A stretch of 53,702 nt of DNA, taken from the IMG/VR virus record IMGVR_UViG_3300033153_001952, positions 1 to 53,702 of that record; one strand, given 5' to 3'. The first letter of the stretch is position 1, and the number at the start of each line of letters is the position of its first letter. Origin of the DNA: a virus. Positions 15,060 to 23,193 of the stretch are shown one piece after another. Under the pieces are notes generated by a model. The model did not search any database. It was not told where the DNA came from and was given only the letters and a program-made list of their open reading frames with translations. Both the position numbers and the translations under genes were made by a program.

Positions 15060-15085
15060 AATAGCTCTTCTCACGAGGGGCTATT
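15060..15085 (+). terminator. Intercistronic hairpin before the terminase
   Basis: AATAGC (15060-15065) pairs with GCTATT (15080-15085), extended by partial pairing inside. Only a short T stretch follows. It may lower downstream transcription or protect the upstream mRNA. Confidence 0.45.
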
Positions 15086-15108
15086 GTAGGTTTAACTAGA
15101 GAATAATT

Positions 15109-16443
15109 ATGACTGAAGATGAGATTAGGTTTAATAAGAAGTTCATATGGATGCGCGAGAATGAGCCCGAGAAGTTGGCTAAAGTATTACGCGCAATGTC
15201 TGAAGAAGAGCTTAAGTCGATTCTTTATGATTGGAACTTATGGGCAAGACCTAATCAGCTAGCACCGAAGGGTGACTGGCGTACTTGGCTTGTTCTAGCA
15301 GGAAGAGGTTTTGGGAAGACGCGATGCGCTAATGAGTGGGTAATTCAGAGAGCTCGTGAAGGTAAGGGGCCGATTGCATTGATTGGCAAGACTACATCGG
15401 ATGTACGTGATACTATCATAGAGGTAGGTGAGTCTTCTATAATGAAGATTTCACATCCAGACTTCAAACCTATCTACGAGCCTTCTAAGCGCCGCTTGAC
15501 GTGGCCTAACGGTGTTACAGCCACTACCTTCTCTGGTGATGAGTGGGATCAGCTACGTGGCCCACAGCATAGAACTGTACTAATTGATGAGCTACCTAAG
15601 TTCGCTAATCCTGAAGAACTCTACACTCAGATGGATATGGGATTACGTATTGGTGATGATGCTCAGTGTATTGTATCTACAACACCATTACCAATTAAAA
15701 TAATCAAAGAGCTGTATGAGAAGTCTCAAATTGAAGGTAGCGATGTAGTACTCTCCACTGGCTCCACAATGGATAATGCAGCTAACCTAGGAAAGCGCTC
15801 AGTGGCCTCAATGGTGGCTAGATACAAAGGTACACGTATGGAGCGTCAGGAGCTCTATGGTGAGATTTTATGGTCTAGTGAAGATGCTCTATTTACTAAT
15901 GAGAATTTAGATGAGTTTAGAATTAGTCTAGAAGCTCTACCTGAGATGGTTAGAATAGTAGTTGCTGTTGACCCTGCTGTTACAAACAATAAGAATAGTG
16001 ACTCTACAGCTATCGTAGTGGCTGGTATGGATGCGCGTGGTCATGGCTATGTATTATTTGATGGTACTATGAAGGGTACACCCTCGGCATGGGCTAAGCG
16101 CACTGTAGCGTTATATGATGAGTATTGTGCAGATGTTGTATCTGTAGAGACTAATCAGGGCGGTGACTTGGTAGTAAGCACATTAGAGCAGCAGCGTAGG
16201 AATCTCCCAATCAAGAAGATACATGCGTCTAAGAGTAAGATTGCAAGAATGGAGCCTATCTCACTCTTAGCAGAGCAAGGTAAGGTTCACATGGTTGGAT
16301 ACTTTAAAGAGCTTGAGCAGCAATGCGTAGAGTATTCTGGCAAAGGCCCAAGTCCAGATAGATATGATGCTATGTGTTATGCACTCTCTGAGCTTATGTT
16401 AGGTAAAGTTAGCTCAGCTAGCACTAGCCAGTTTCATTATTGA
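15109..16443 (+). CDS. terL: Terminase large subunit
   Basis: 444 residues. The ATPase domain has Walker A LAGRGFGKTR (about residue 63) and Walker B TVLIDELPK (about 155). The C-terminal RNase H-like nuclease has VAVDPAVTN (285), VSVETNQGG (343) and PDRYDAMCYAL (414), giving the acidic metal-binding set. It cuts and translocates DNA into the prohead. It belongs to the Terminase_6 type. No small subunit is recognisable nearby. It ends with zero spacing against the oppositely oriented ligase gene. Confidence 0.92.
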   Translation: MTEDEIRFNKKFIWMRENEPEKLAKVLRAMSEEELKSILYDWNLWARPNQLAPKGDWRTWLVLAGRGFGKTRCANEWVIQRAREGKGPIALIGKTTSDVRDTIIEVGESSIMKISHPDFKPIYEPSKRRLTWPNGVTATTFSGDEWDQLRGPQHRTVLIDELPKFANPEELYTQMDMGLRIGDDAQCIVSTTPLPIKIIKELYEKSQIEGSDVVLSTGSTMDNAANLGKRSVASMVARYKGTRMERQELYGEILWSSEDALFTNENLDEFRISLEALPEMVRIVVAVDPAVTNNKNSDSTAIVVAGMDARGHGYVLFDGTMKGTPSAWAKRTVALYDEYCADVVSVETNQGGDLVVSTLEQQRRNLPIKKIHASKSKIARMEPISLLAEQGKVHMVGYFKELEQQCVEYSGKGPSPDRYDAMCYALSELMLGKVSSASTSQFHY

Positions 16444-17358
16444 TTACATATACTCCATATCACGCCAGCCGTAGTACCTAGGGAAGCGTGGCTTATCCTT
16501 AACCCCATAACCAAAGAAGCGCATTGTGAAGGTTCTTCCCTCACTGGCCTCTTGACCTGCATCCCAGATCTCCTTCCTCTCATCGTGTTTAAGGATGCCA
16601 CAACCTACATCTAAGGTAAGGCCATCCATATCGACAATAAACCCGCCCAACGTGTTTGCAGGAACCATACCAGCCTTGTGTGAACTACGCTGTGACCGGC
16701 CAAGCTCATTAGTGGTCTTCTTATTGGTGTTGGTCATTTGCTCAACTAGTGAGATGACAGTTACCTCCACATCAGTGAAGCGCTTGAGCTTAAACAGTGA
16801 ACCTTGCTTCATAGTAGCTCGACCATACTTATAAGTGCCATCTACACTACGGCCCATGATTCCTTCATAGCCAGCATCGAGCTGAGTTTTCTCAAATACT
16901 TCTAAGTCAGTTAAGTTTCCGATAAGGCTGTGCGGGACTAGTTTAACTTGCGGGTGACTATAAGCTTCTACTAAATCTCTTGCGCGAGCATATCTCACAT
17001 GGAACGGCTCATCTTTATACTCATCTTCATTAGTGTCAAATACATAGAGAGTTACATCGTCAATAGAGCGAGCTTCTTTCTTCTTCATGATTACGCGCTG
17101 AGTGTTGTTGTACACATCCTCATCTGTAGGGCTACCAACTATAAACTCACCATCAAGACCGTGAAAGCTTCCAAACGTACCTACTAGTAAGGTGTTAGGT
17201 AAATCTTTCAAAGTACGACTCAGGACGCGCCCATCGCGTATATTGGTACGAATACCATCTAATTTAGGCGAAGCCATTGTAGGGAGTTGAACCAAGTCAA
17301 AGAACGCTGGGTTCTTTAGTGGGTCATCGTTTGGTGCAAGCATTGTCTTGAATGTCAT
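16444..17358 (-). CDS. ATP-dependent DNA ligase
   Basis: 304 residues from ATG at 17358 (GAAGGAGG site; the open frame continues 13 codons upstream). Motif I is SPKLDGIR with the adenylated Lys; DGEFIVG (motif III), EGIMGR (motif IV) and LFKLKRF (motif V) follow, and the C-terminal part forms the OB domain. It joins DNA nicks, probably between Okazaki fragments. It has its own promoter at 17386-17414 and is inserted, in the opposite direction, between terminase and tRNA genes of the late module. Confidence 0.88.
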   Translation of the reverse strand: MTFKTMLAPNDDPLKNPAFFDLVQLPTMASPKLDGIRTNIRDGRVLSRTLKDLPNTLLVGTFGSFHGLDGEFIVGSPTDEDVYNNTQRVIMKKKEARSIDDVTLYVFDTNEDEYKDEPFHVRYARARDLVEAYSHPQVKLVPHSLIGNLTDLEVFEKTQLDAGYEGIMGRSVDGTYKYGRATMKQGSLFKLKRFTDVEVTVISLVEQMTNTNKKTTNELGRSQRSSHKAGMVPANTLGGFIVDMDGLTLDVGCGILKHDERKEIWDAGQEASEGRTFTMRFFGYGVKDKPRFPRYYGWRDMEYM

Positions 17359-17385
17359 AAAACCTCCTTCGATAGTTAATAAATC

Positions 17386-17414
17386 ACTATAACACACTAC
17401 AAACTAGTATGCAA
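17386..17414 (-). promoter_or_regulatory. Promoter of the DNA ligase gene
   Basis: On the minus strand TTGCAT (17409-17414), 17 bases, TATAGT (17386-17391), 28 bases before the ligase ATG. It is divergent from the tRNA promoter. Confidence 0.6.
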
Positions 17415-17425
17415 GCAAATACTTC

Positions 17426-17454
17426 TTGACTTTATAAGCTAATTATGTTATACT
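17426..17454 (+). promoter_or_regulatory. Promoter of the tRNA/ncRNA/portal unit
   Basis: TTGACT (17426-17431), 17 bases, TATACT (17449-17454), 14 bases before the first tRNA. Embedded in a 39-base block that closely repeats the promoter block at 10972-11010. Confidence 0.75.
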
Positions 17455-17468
17455 CCGCCTCTTGTATT

Positions 17469-17545
17469 GCTTGTGTAGCTCCAATTGGTAGAGCACCTGT
17501 TTTGTAATCAGGATGTTGTAGGTTCAAGTCCTATCATAAGCTCCA
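17469..17545 (+). tRNA. tRNA-Thr (anticodon TGT)
   Basis: Acceptor GCTTGTG/CATAAGC (one GU pair), D stem GCTC/GAGC, anticodon loop TTTGTAA, T arm GTAGG-TTCAAGT-CCTAT and an encoded CCA end. The anticodon stem has one mismatch next to the loop. It would read ACA codons. Confidence 0.93.
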
Positions 17546-17551
17546 AACAAT

Positions 17552-17626
17552 TCCTCGGAACGTATAGGGTATACGGGCTGACTGTTAATCAGTTGTTACT
17601 TGGTTCGATGCCAAGTCGGGGAGCCA
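17552..17626 (+). tRNA. tRNA-Asn (anticodon GTT)
   Basis: Acceptor TCCTCGG/TCGGGGA, D stem CGTA/TACG, anticodon stem GCTGA/TCAGT with loop CTGTTAA, T arm CTTGG-TTCGATG-CCAAG, discriminator G and encoded CCA. It starts six bases after the tRNA-Thr and shares its promoter. Confidence 0.93.
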
Positions 17627-17709
17627 ATAAGTAAAGTGTAGCAGAGTGGAATGAGTTTAGCAACTATCTTTCCCCACTATAAATAATAATAAAGAAAGTG
17701 TTCGTTTAG

Positions 17710-17991
17710 TAGTTCATCTTTAGAGGGTGGATGTGCCTGACCTCACTCAGAGTGCTCAGGATAAAACAGCGATTATGTGGTGTCAACTAGTTATTTAGAT
17801 TAGTTGCTAGGATTCCTCACGGATGAGGACGGGGTTTATGAGTATCCCTCGACAGTAGATTCACTATCTATTCAAAACTGCGCTGATAATAACTACTAAC
17901 TGATTAGAGTAACTAATTTAAGTAATAGAGAAGTATAAGAGGTAGGGTCACTAATATCCCTAACCACTATATACCCTCTAAGTGACAACTA
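17710..17991 (+). ncRNA. Large structured non-coding RNA element
   Basis: The 380 bases between tRNA-Asn and the next gene have no convincing reading frame but strong RNA structure. TAGTT-N5-TTAGAGGGT (17710-17728) pairs with ACCCTCTAA-N5-AACTA (17973-17991), a 14-pair closing helix with a symmetric 5x5 internal loop. Inside are hairpins CCTGA/TCAGG with inner CACT/AGTG (17736-17760), CAACTA/TAGTTG (17784-17806), CCTCA/TGAGG (17815-17828), GGGG/TCCC (17831-17848), TAGAT/ATCTA (17856-17870), ATTAG/CTAAT (17903-17917) and GGTAGGG/CCCTAACC (17941-17965). It is read from the tRNA promoter. It lacks recognisable group I intron, tmRNA or hammerhead cores. Function unknown. Confidence 0.65.
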
Positions 17992-18009
17992 TATCTTGGA
18001 GAAAATAGC

Positions 18010-18315
18010 TTGGCCTTAATTAATAGTTTATATAACTACCACCCTGATGAGCATCCCACAGAAGAGGAAGCATGTCAGCCTGATTTTCATTATGAACTAT
18101 TCTCCATCTTACGTAAACAAGTTAGAAAAGACAAGCCTAAGTACAAGGTAAGGTCACTACATCAAATATACAAATATTTCTGTGAGCAATCACAAACCCG
18201 CATGAGACATAAAACTCGTGACGGTAAGACACTCTGGCTGTATCAAGTAGCTAGATATATAGAACGCCATCAATATGTCCACTGTGACATGAGGGCTTTC
18301 AAAACAAACATCTAG
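18010..18315 (+). CDS. Hypothetical protein upstream of the portal gene (TTG start)
   Basis: 101 residues. The only start with a ribosome site is TTG at 18010, eight bases after GGAG. The protein is basic and aromatic with His and Tyr (SLHQIYKYFCEQSQTRMRHK), perhaps a helical DNA- or RNA-contact protein. Its place before the portal gene would suit a small terminase, but I see no helix-turn-helix to support that. Confidence 0.55.
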   Translation: MALINSLYNYHPDEHPTEEEACQPDFHYELFSILRKQVRKDKPKYKVRSLHQIYKYFCEQSQTRMRHKTRDGKTLWLYQVARYIERHQYVHCDMRAFKTNI

Positions 18316-18326
18316 GGACTTCGCTT

Positions 18327-19769
18327 ATGCCAAGAAAAAAGAAAGCAACAGTTGCTACTCCATGCCCTCAGTACGTAAAAATGACTGAGAGTTGGGCATT
18401 ACCAGATGCCTTATTGGGTAGTACACCAGCAATGAAGGCTGGAGGCCGTACATGGTTACCTAAAGATCCTAAAGAATCTGACGGTGCTTACAAAGTAAGG
18501 TTAGAGAGGACAGTCCTCTACGGCGCTTACAAACGCACTGTACAAGCTTTATCAGGGTTACCTTTCCACAGGGCTGTAGTAGTTACTAAAGCACCAGCCG
18601 ACTTAGACTATTTATCGGAGGACTGCGATAGTGATAACAGCGACATTACAGATTTTTCACACACTCTTACAAAAGACCTTAATACCTACGGACTATCTCA
18701 CTTCCTTGTTGATAATCCTGACGTAGAAGCAGAGGTAACTCTTGCTTACAAAGAGAAGTATAAAGTCAGACCTTACTTCACTCACATATCACCAAAGAAT
18801 ATCATATCATGGAGTACAGAGTTAGTTGGCGGAGCCACTATCCTTCGTTCCATACGGATACTTGAAACAGTAACCGAAGATGTTGATGAGTGGGAAGTCG
18901 TAGAGGTTCAGCAGATTCGGGTAATCACTGAAGACTCTCATACTTTATATAGGCAAGCAAGTAGAGATAAGTGGGAAGTGTACGGCGTTCCTCTTATTAA
19001 TAACTTGGGGTATATACCTTTAGTAACTATATATGGTGAACGTACAGGGTATATGACAGCAAGCGTACCGTTAGAGGATTTGGCTTGGCTTAACTTAAGA
19101 CATTATCAGAAACTGTCTGACTTGGATAATATTGAGCATGTTGCTAATGTTCCACTACTCTTAGCTACAGGTGTAGAAGAGGGTCAGTTGGAAGGTATAA
19201 CTATCGGGCCTAACACGCTTATCAATCTATCAGACTCCTCAGCAACGCTTAAGTATGTAGAGCACTCAGGACAAGCCATTACAGCCTCTCAGAAGTCCAT
19301 AGACAAGCTCGAAGAGCGTATGGCTAGTATGGGTGCTGACCAAGTGATACGTAAGAGCGTAGACAGACAGACAGCCACTGCACGAGCACTTGATGCTAGT
19401 GAGAGTGTGAGTATGTTGCAATTGTTCATCAATAACGTAGAGACTGGTATTAAACGTGGATACGAGATTGCCGGTGATTGGATTGACGTAGAAGCTGAAG
19501 ACGTTAACGTAAGCATTGGTAGTTGGATGGATAGCGGTGCTGGTGGGCCTAACTTTATAGACTTGTTAGCCAATTACTTAATAGAGAACGAAGGTATGCC
19601 GTTAGACGAGGCAGTTAAAGAATTACAACGCAGGGGTTCATTATCAGATACGTTTGAGTTGCCGAAAGGCACTAAGCTTATTCCAGAACCAGCGCCAGTA
19701 CCTGCTGCATTTGCAGTTGCTGGTGAAGAAGAGATTAAACCTCTTGAAGAGGAACAACCGTCAGAGTGA
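18327..19769 (+). CDS. Portal protein (DUF4055-type)
   Basis: 480 residues, the usual size for siphovirus portals. It has the GAYKVRLERTVLYGAYKRTV helix near residue 55, the LTKDLNTYGLSHFLVD core, a PLEDLAWLNLRHYQ stem segment and a C-terminal helical clip ending in an acidic, proline-rich tail. This matches DUF4055 phage portals. Twelve copies would form the DNA channel at the head vertex. It follows terminase in the normal head-gene order once the ligase/tRNA insert is ignored. Confidence 0.82.
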   Translation: MPRKKKATVATPCPQYVKMTESWALPDALLGSTPAMKAGGRTWLPKDPKESDGAYKVRLERTVLYGAYKRTVQALSGLPFHRAVVVTKAPADLDYLSEDCDSDNSDITDFSHTLTKDLNTYGLSHFLVDNPDVEAEVTLAYKEKYKVRPYFTHISPKNIISWSTELVGGATILRSIRILETVTEDVDEWEVVEVQQIRVITEDSHTLYRQASRDKWEVYGVPLINNLGYIPLVTIYGERTGYMTASVPLEDLAWLNLRHYQKLSDLDNIEHVANVPLLLATGVEEGQLEGITIGPNTLINLSDSSATLKYVEHSGQAITASQKSIDKLEERMASMGADQVIRKSVDRQTATARALDASESVSMLQLFINNVETGIKRGYEIAGDWIDVEAEDVNVSIGSWMDSGAGGPNFIDLLANYLIENEGMPLDEAVKELQRRGSLSDTFELPKGTKLIPEPAPVPAAFAVAGEEEIKPLEEEQPSE

Positions 19770-19814
19770 TTCTGACACAACCCAATAGTGGGACACTAAA
19801 AAGGTAAACAAACA

Positions 19815-20615
19815 ATGGCATTAGAAGCATTCGTAGAAAATCTAGACTCTGTTGCAGAGACTATCCGTGGTGAGTACACCGAAGTAGAAGGTGGCTTTCA
19901 ACTTGACGTAACTAGCGTCAATGGGCTTCGGCTTGAAAATGTGGATAACTTGAAGAGCGCAGTTGCTAAAGAACGCTCGGCACATAAAGAGTTCGAGACT
20001 AAGTATAACGCTCTAGCTACTTCATTCGAGGGCATTGAACCAACTGATGTTATCTCTGCTCAAGCAGACCTCAAGAATCTGCAAACACGTTACGATAAGC
20101 TAGCTGCACTAGACCCAGAAGCAGAGGCAGATAAGATTGTTTCGGTTAAGGTTAAAGACCAAGTGGCTAAGAAGCAGAGAGAGTGGCAGACGAAATACGA
20201 TGAAGAGATCGGTAGCCGTGATATTAAGCAAGCTGCAACTACTAAGCAGCTAGAAGATATTATGATTAAGTCTGCCGCAGTCTCTGCTCTCTCTGAAGCT
20301 GGTGGAGGTAAGAACGTAGATTTGCTTACACCACATGTACTTGCCAATACACGACTTGCATTCGACAATGGAGTTTATGTCGTAGAGGTTGTGGATAGTG
20401 ACGGTAATGCTCGCGTAGGTGCTAACGGACAGAACATGGGTATCAGCGACCTGATGCCAGAGCTAAAAGAGAAGTGGCCTACAGCCTTTAACGTAACTGT
20501 CAAGCCCGGTGGTGGCAGTAAAGGCGGCGGTGGTGGTAAGCCAGTGCCTGTATCCGAAATGACCTCTAGCCAGAAAATTTCTGACGGCCTTAAGAAGCGT
20601 CAGGCAGGTGGCTAA
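19815..20615 (+). CDS. Putative capsid scaffolding protein
   Basis: 266 residues, directly before the major capsid gene. Long charged coiled-coil region (about 40-165), then a small beta region and a Gly-rich linker with Lys (about 232-246) before a basic C-terminus. This is the layout of siphovirus scaffolds such as GP20-type proteins, which steer capsid assembly through a basic tail. No protease motif is seen. Confidence 0.75.
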   Translation: MALEAFVENLDSVAETIRGEYTEVEGGFQLDVTSVNGLRLENVDNLKSAVAKERSAHKEFETKYNALATSFEGIEPTDVISAQADLKNLQTRYDKLAALDPEAEADKIVSVKVKDQVAKKQREWQTKYDEEIGSRDIKQAATTKQLEDIMIKSAAVSALSEAGGGKNVDLLTPHVLANTRLAFDNGVYVVEVVDSDGNARVGANGQNMGISDLMPELKEKWPTAFNVTVKPGGGSKGGGGGKPVPVSEMTSSQKISDGLKKRQAGG

Positions 20616-20810
20616 TGAGCACTGAAACTATTTAGTTATAATAACACGGATAATAATAACAAGGAAGTAACTAATTCGTTGTGTTGCAATGGTGCAGCAC
20701 GGCAAATGAAATTTCATAGTGGGGGAGCCACTTAGAAAGAGTCGAAAGACTCAAAACTGTTTGGTCACAATATGTGGCTTCCATAGGTAAATCTCATAAG
20801 GAGAAGTATT
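20616..20810 (+). promoter_or_regulatory. Structured leader of the major capsid gene
   Basis: The 195 non-coding bases hold several hairpins: AACTA/TAGTT (near 20631-20642), GTGTTGC/GCAGCAC (near 20679-20698), GAGTC-gaaa-GACTC (near 20738-20751), and a long-range AGCCAC (near 20727) to GTGGCT (near 20774). Only very short frames occur in it. A strong AAGGAG site precedes the capsid ATG. It may control capsid mRNA processing, stability or translation; no promoter with a good -35 is seen. Confidence 0.45.
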
Positions 20811-21740
20811 ATGCCTAGTATTACACTCGCAGAATCCGCAAAGTTGTCTAATGATACCCTGATTGCAGGCGTTATCGAGAACATTGTGACAGTTAATCAG
20901 TCTTTCCAAGTAATGCCTTTTGAAGGTATTGTTGGTAACTCTCTCGCTTACAACCGTGAGCTGGCTCTTGGCGATGTTGAAGTTATCGCAGTTGGTGATT
21001 CTATCACTGCTAACAACGCTGCTACAAGCACTCGTGTTACTTCCGAGCTGACCACAATCATCGGTGAAGCTTACATCAACAACCTGATTCAATCTACTCG
21101 TAGCAACTACACCGATCAAGCTGAGAACCAAATCCGTTCTAAAGCAAAGTCTGTTGGTCGTGAGTATCAGGACATGTTCATCAACGGCGATAGCGGCACA
21201 ACTGCTACTGACTTTGACGGCCTCCTGACTCTGGCTACTGTTGGTAACACAGTTAGTGCTACAGCTACCGATGGTGATGCACTTACTCTAGCTAAACTCG
21301 ATACAGCAATGTCTCTTGTAACTGCTAAAGACGGTGAGATTGACTTCATCATGATGAATGACCGTGAGCTGAATACCTACTTCGGTATCCTTCGCGCACA
21401 TGGTGGTGTTGGTATCGGTGAAGTAGTTACCCTGCCTAACGGCGCACAGGTTCCTACCTATCGTGGTACTCCTATCTTCCGTAACAACTACATCCCTGTT
21501 ACTCAGACTCAAGGCGGTAGCTCTGCTGCTTCCAGTGTCATCATGGGTTGCTGGGACGATGGTAGCATGGATAACGGTATCGTTGGTCTGACTGCTGAGA
21601 ATGACTTCGGCATCGCAGTTAACGAGCTGGGCCGTATTCCGGGCAAGGACGAGTCTGGTTGGCAGATCACCATGTATGCAGGTCTGGCCTGCTTCAATAA
21701 CAACGCTCTCGTTGTTGTAGACGGTATCGTAGTCGCCTAA
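20811..21740 (+). CDS. Major capsid protein
   Basis: 309 residues, HK97-fold size. It follows the scaffold and precedes the neck genes. The N-terminal arm (ITLAESAKLSNDTLIAGVIE), the central helix-rich SRSNYTDQAENQIRSKAKSV and the E-loop/P-domain pattern with DFDGLLTL and a conserved C-terminal GIAVNELGRIP fit capsid proteins of this lineage. Codon use is strongly biased, as expected for the most abundant virion protein. No cleavable delta domain is evident. Confidence 0.88.
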   Translation: MPSITLAESAKLSNDTLIAGVIENIVTVNQSFQVMPFEGIVGNSLAYNRELALGDVEVIAVGDSITANNAATSTRVTSELTTIIGEAYINNLIQSTRSNYTDQAENQIRSKAKSVGREYQDMFINGDSGTTATDFDGLLTLATVGNTVSATATDGDALTLAKLDTAMSLVTAKDGEIDFIMMNDRELNTYFGILRAHGGVGIGEVVTLPNGAQVPTYRGTPIFRNNYIPVTQTQGGSSAASSVIMGCWDDGSMDNGIVGLTAENDFGIAVNELGRIPGKDESGWQITMYAGLACFNNNALVVVDGIVVA

Positions 21741-21751
21741 TAAGGCATTGT

Positions 21752-21767
21752 AGGGGTTTCGGCCCCT
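21752..21767 (+). terminator. Hairpin after the capsid gene
   Basis: AGGGG (21752-21756), 6-base loop, CCCCT (21763-21767), with a further nested hairpin downstream (GCTCT/AGAGC around 21769-21805). No T tract. It probably trims or stabilises capsid mRNA rather than fully stopping transcription. Confidence 0.45.
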
Positions 21768-21831
21768 GCTCTCAAATGGGCTTACTAAGGTGAGCCTATC
21801 TCAGAGCAAATAACTAATTAACGGAGTTGTA

Positions 21832-22355
21832 ATGAAAGCTTATATTCACGGTGTACGCGCAGGTCAGACTATCAAACTTGGCAGAGTAAAGTTCATTAGA
21901 GGTGTTGCAAATGTAATTGCAATTACCGATACACTAGCACGTTACGATATAAAAAATTATGCGCCGGAAGTTGAGAAAGAAGATGAAGAAGTTACATCAC
22001 AGGATATGCCTGTTGTAATCTTAGAAGCTGATAAAGAAGAATCTGAAGAAGCTGATAAAGAAGAATCTGAAGAAGCTGATAAAGAAGAATCTGAAGAAGC
22101 TGATAAAGAAGAATCTGAAGAAGCTGATAAAGAAGATCTGAAGATGAGGATAACCTCGACGCTGAAAAAGAACTTGCTTCTGTAGTTGCAGAGCTGAAGG
22201 CTGAAGTTACTACCCCAACTTATAAAACAATTGAAGATTTCGGGAATATGACTGAGTGGCGCTCTTATGTTAAAGAGGTTACAGGCATACGCCCTAAGAA
22301 CAAAAACGAGGGTACAGAAATTATGAATAAGTTCCTTGAAGGTAAGGCTGAATAA
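21832..22355 (+). CDS. Acidic tandem-repeat virion-region protein, frame broken
   Basis: The first frame (ATG 21832) gives an N-terminal domain of about 60 residues (MKAYIHGVRAGQTIKLGRVK...), then four copies of ADKEESEE. It stops at 22185. A second frame resumes without a start and runs to 22355 with clear coding character (LASVVAELKAEV, TIEDFGNMTEWRSYVKEVTG). The fifth repeat copy lacks one A compared with the others, which shifts the frame by -1. With that base restored the gene would be a continuous protein of about 174 residues. A slippery GAAAAAG at 22164-22170 could alternatively allow -1 frameshifting. A head-completion role is possible from position between capsid and connector. Confidence 0.65.
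22027..22145 (+). repeat. 24-bp in-frame tandem repeat
   Basis: Four exact 24-base units (22027-22122) encode ADKEESEE, followed by a fifth, imperfect unit (22123-22145) that is one A short. Unit length is a multiple of three, so copy-number slippage would keep frame, but the single-base loss does not. Confidence 0.95.
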
Positions 22356-22861
22356 TGGCCTTTGTTGTCGAGACTGGTGACGGGGCTGACCCGTTAGCCA
22401 ATTCGTTTGTTAGTCTCGTGGAGGCTGATGCTTATTTCGTAGATAGAAACAATACAGACTGGGCTGGTTACACAGATGAAGAGAAGCAAGCTACCTTAAT
22501 CTACGCTACAGGTTATTTAAACAATCTCTTGCAGTGGTATGGCAGCTTGGTAGCAACAACGCAACCTCTATCATGGCCCCGTAGTGAATTCATTGATAGC
22601 GAGGGACGTACAGTTGAAACGCTTACAGTTCCAAAAGACTTAAAGAATGCAACGTGTGAGCTAGCATATCAAGACTCTGTAGAAGGTTTAAACACTGTAG
22701 CAACTACAGGCGTAGCTTCTGAGAAGATAGGTAGCAGCTCTATCACTTATGCTAACGGCGGTGGTCATAGCCCATCACGTAGCTTTGCATTTGTAAAATC
22801 AATGGTTAAACATCTAGGTATCACAGGAGCATCTAGCACCTCTAATATCTACAGGGGGTAA
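22355..22861 (+). CDS. Head-tail connector (adaptor, DnaT-like family)
   Basis: 168 residues; ATG overlaps the upstream stop (TAATG). The helical pattern SLVEADAYFVDRNN, WAGYTDEEKQATLIYATGYL and WPRSEFIDSEGR, then VPKDLKNATCELAYQ, is typical of siphovirus adaptor proteins that sit under the portal, often annotated DnaT-like. It is first in the neck cassette. Confidence 0.8.
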   Translation: MAFVVETGDGADPLANSFVSLVEADAYFVDRNNTDWAGYTDEEKQATLIYATGYLNNLLQWYGSLVATTQPLSWPRSEFIDSEGRTVETLTVPKDLKNATCELAYQDSVEGLNTVATTGVASEKIGSSSITYANGGGHSPSRSFAFVKSMVKHLGITGASSTSNIYRG

Positions 22862-22866
22862 TTGGT

Positions 22867-23193
22867 ATGGCATTTGTAACTAGAAATCATAAGCAAAACT
22901 TAACCTACTGGACTAGAGGGGCGAATGATGCTTACGGAAACCCCTCGTGGAATAACCCTATTCAAGTTAAATGTAGATGGGAAGATAGAAATGATAAAGC
23001 AGTTGATTTCCAAGGTAACGAGGTTATTACAAGATCTGTTGTTTATGTTGGTGTTGATATGGGAATCGGTACGTATCTATTTGAAGGGCTTAGCACAGAC
23101 CTTACACCTCCTACAGATGCGCTGGAGCTGAAGGGCTTCAGTAAGATACCTAGCATTAGCGGTAAGGTGTTTGAACGTAAGGCTATCCTCTAA
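22867..23193 (+). CDS. Putative head-closure protein
   Basis: 108 residues, beta-rich (LTYWTRGANDAYGNPSW, VKCRWEDRND). Position between adaptor and gp10-like gene and the TYW...W spacing fit the head-closure or minor-capsid group of siphovirus neck proteins. The last base of its stop is shared with the next start. Confidence 0.65.
   Translation: MAFVTRNHKQNLTYWTRGANDAYGNPSWNNPIQVKCRWEDRNDKAVDFQGNEVITRSVVYVGVDMGIGTYLFEGLSTDLTPPTDALELKGFSKIPSISGKVFERKAIL

Noticed and set aside
17800-17835. Hammerhead ribozyme core (GGATGAGGAC)
   Set aside because: The CTGATGA...GAAA core is not complete; the sequence is explained by a simple CCTCA/TGAGG hairpin.
18010-18315. Terminase small subunit
   Set aside because: Position near the portal is suggestive, but no helix-turn-helix or oligomerisation pattern is visible and terminase lies upstream on the other side of the ligase and tRNAs.
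20687-20730. Leader peptides (6-9 codons) before the capsid gene
   Set aside because: Two tiny frames in tandem share an ATGA overlap, but there is no properly spaced ribosome site and they are too short to support.
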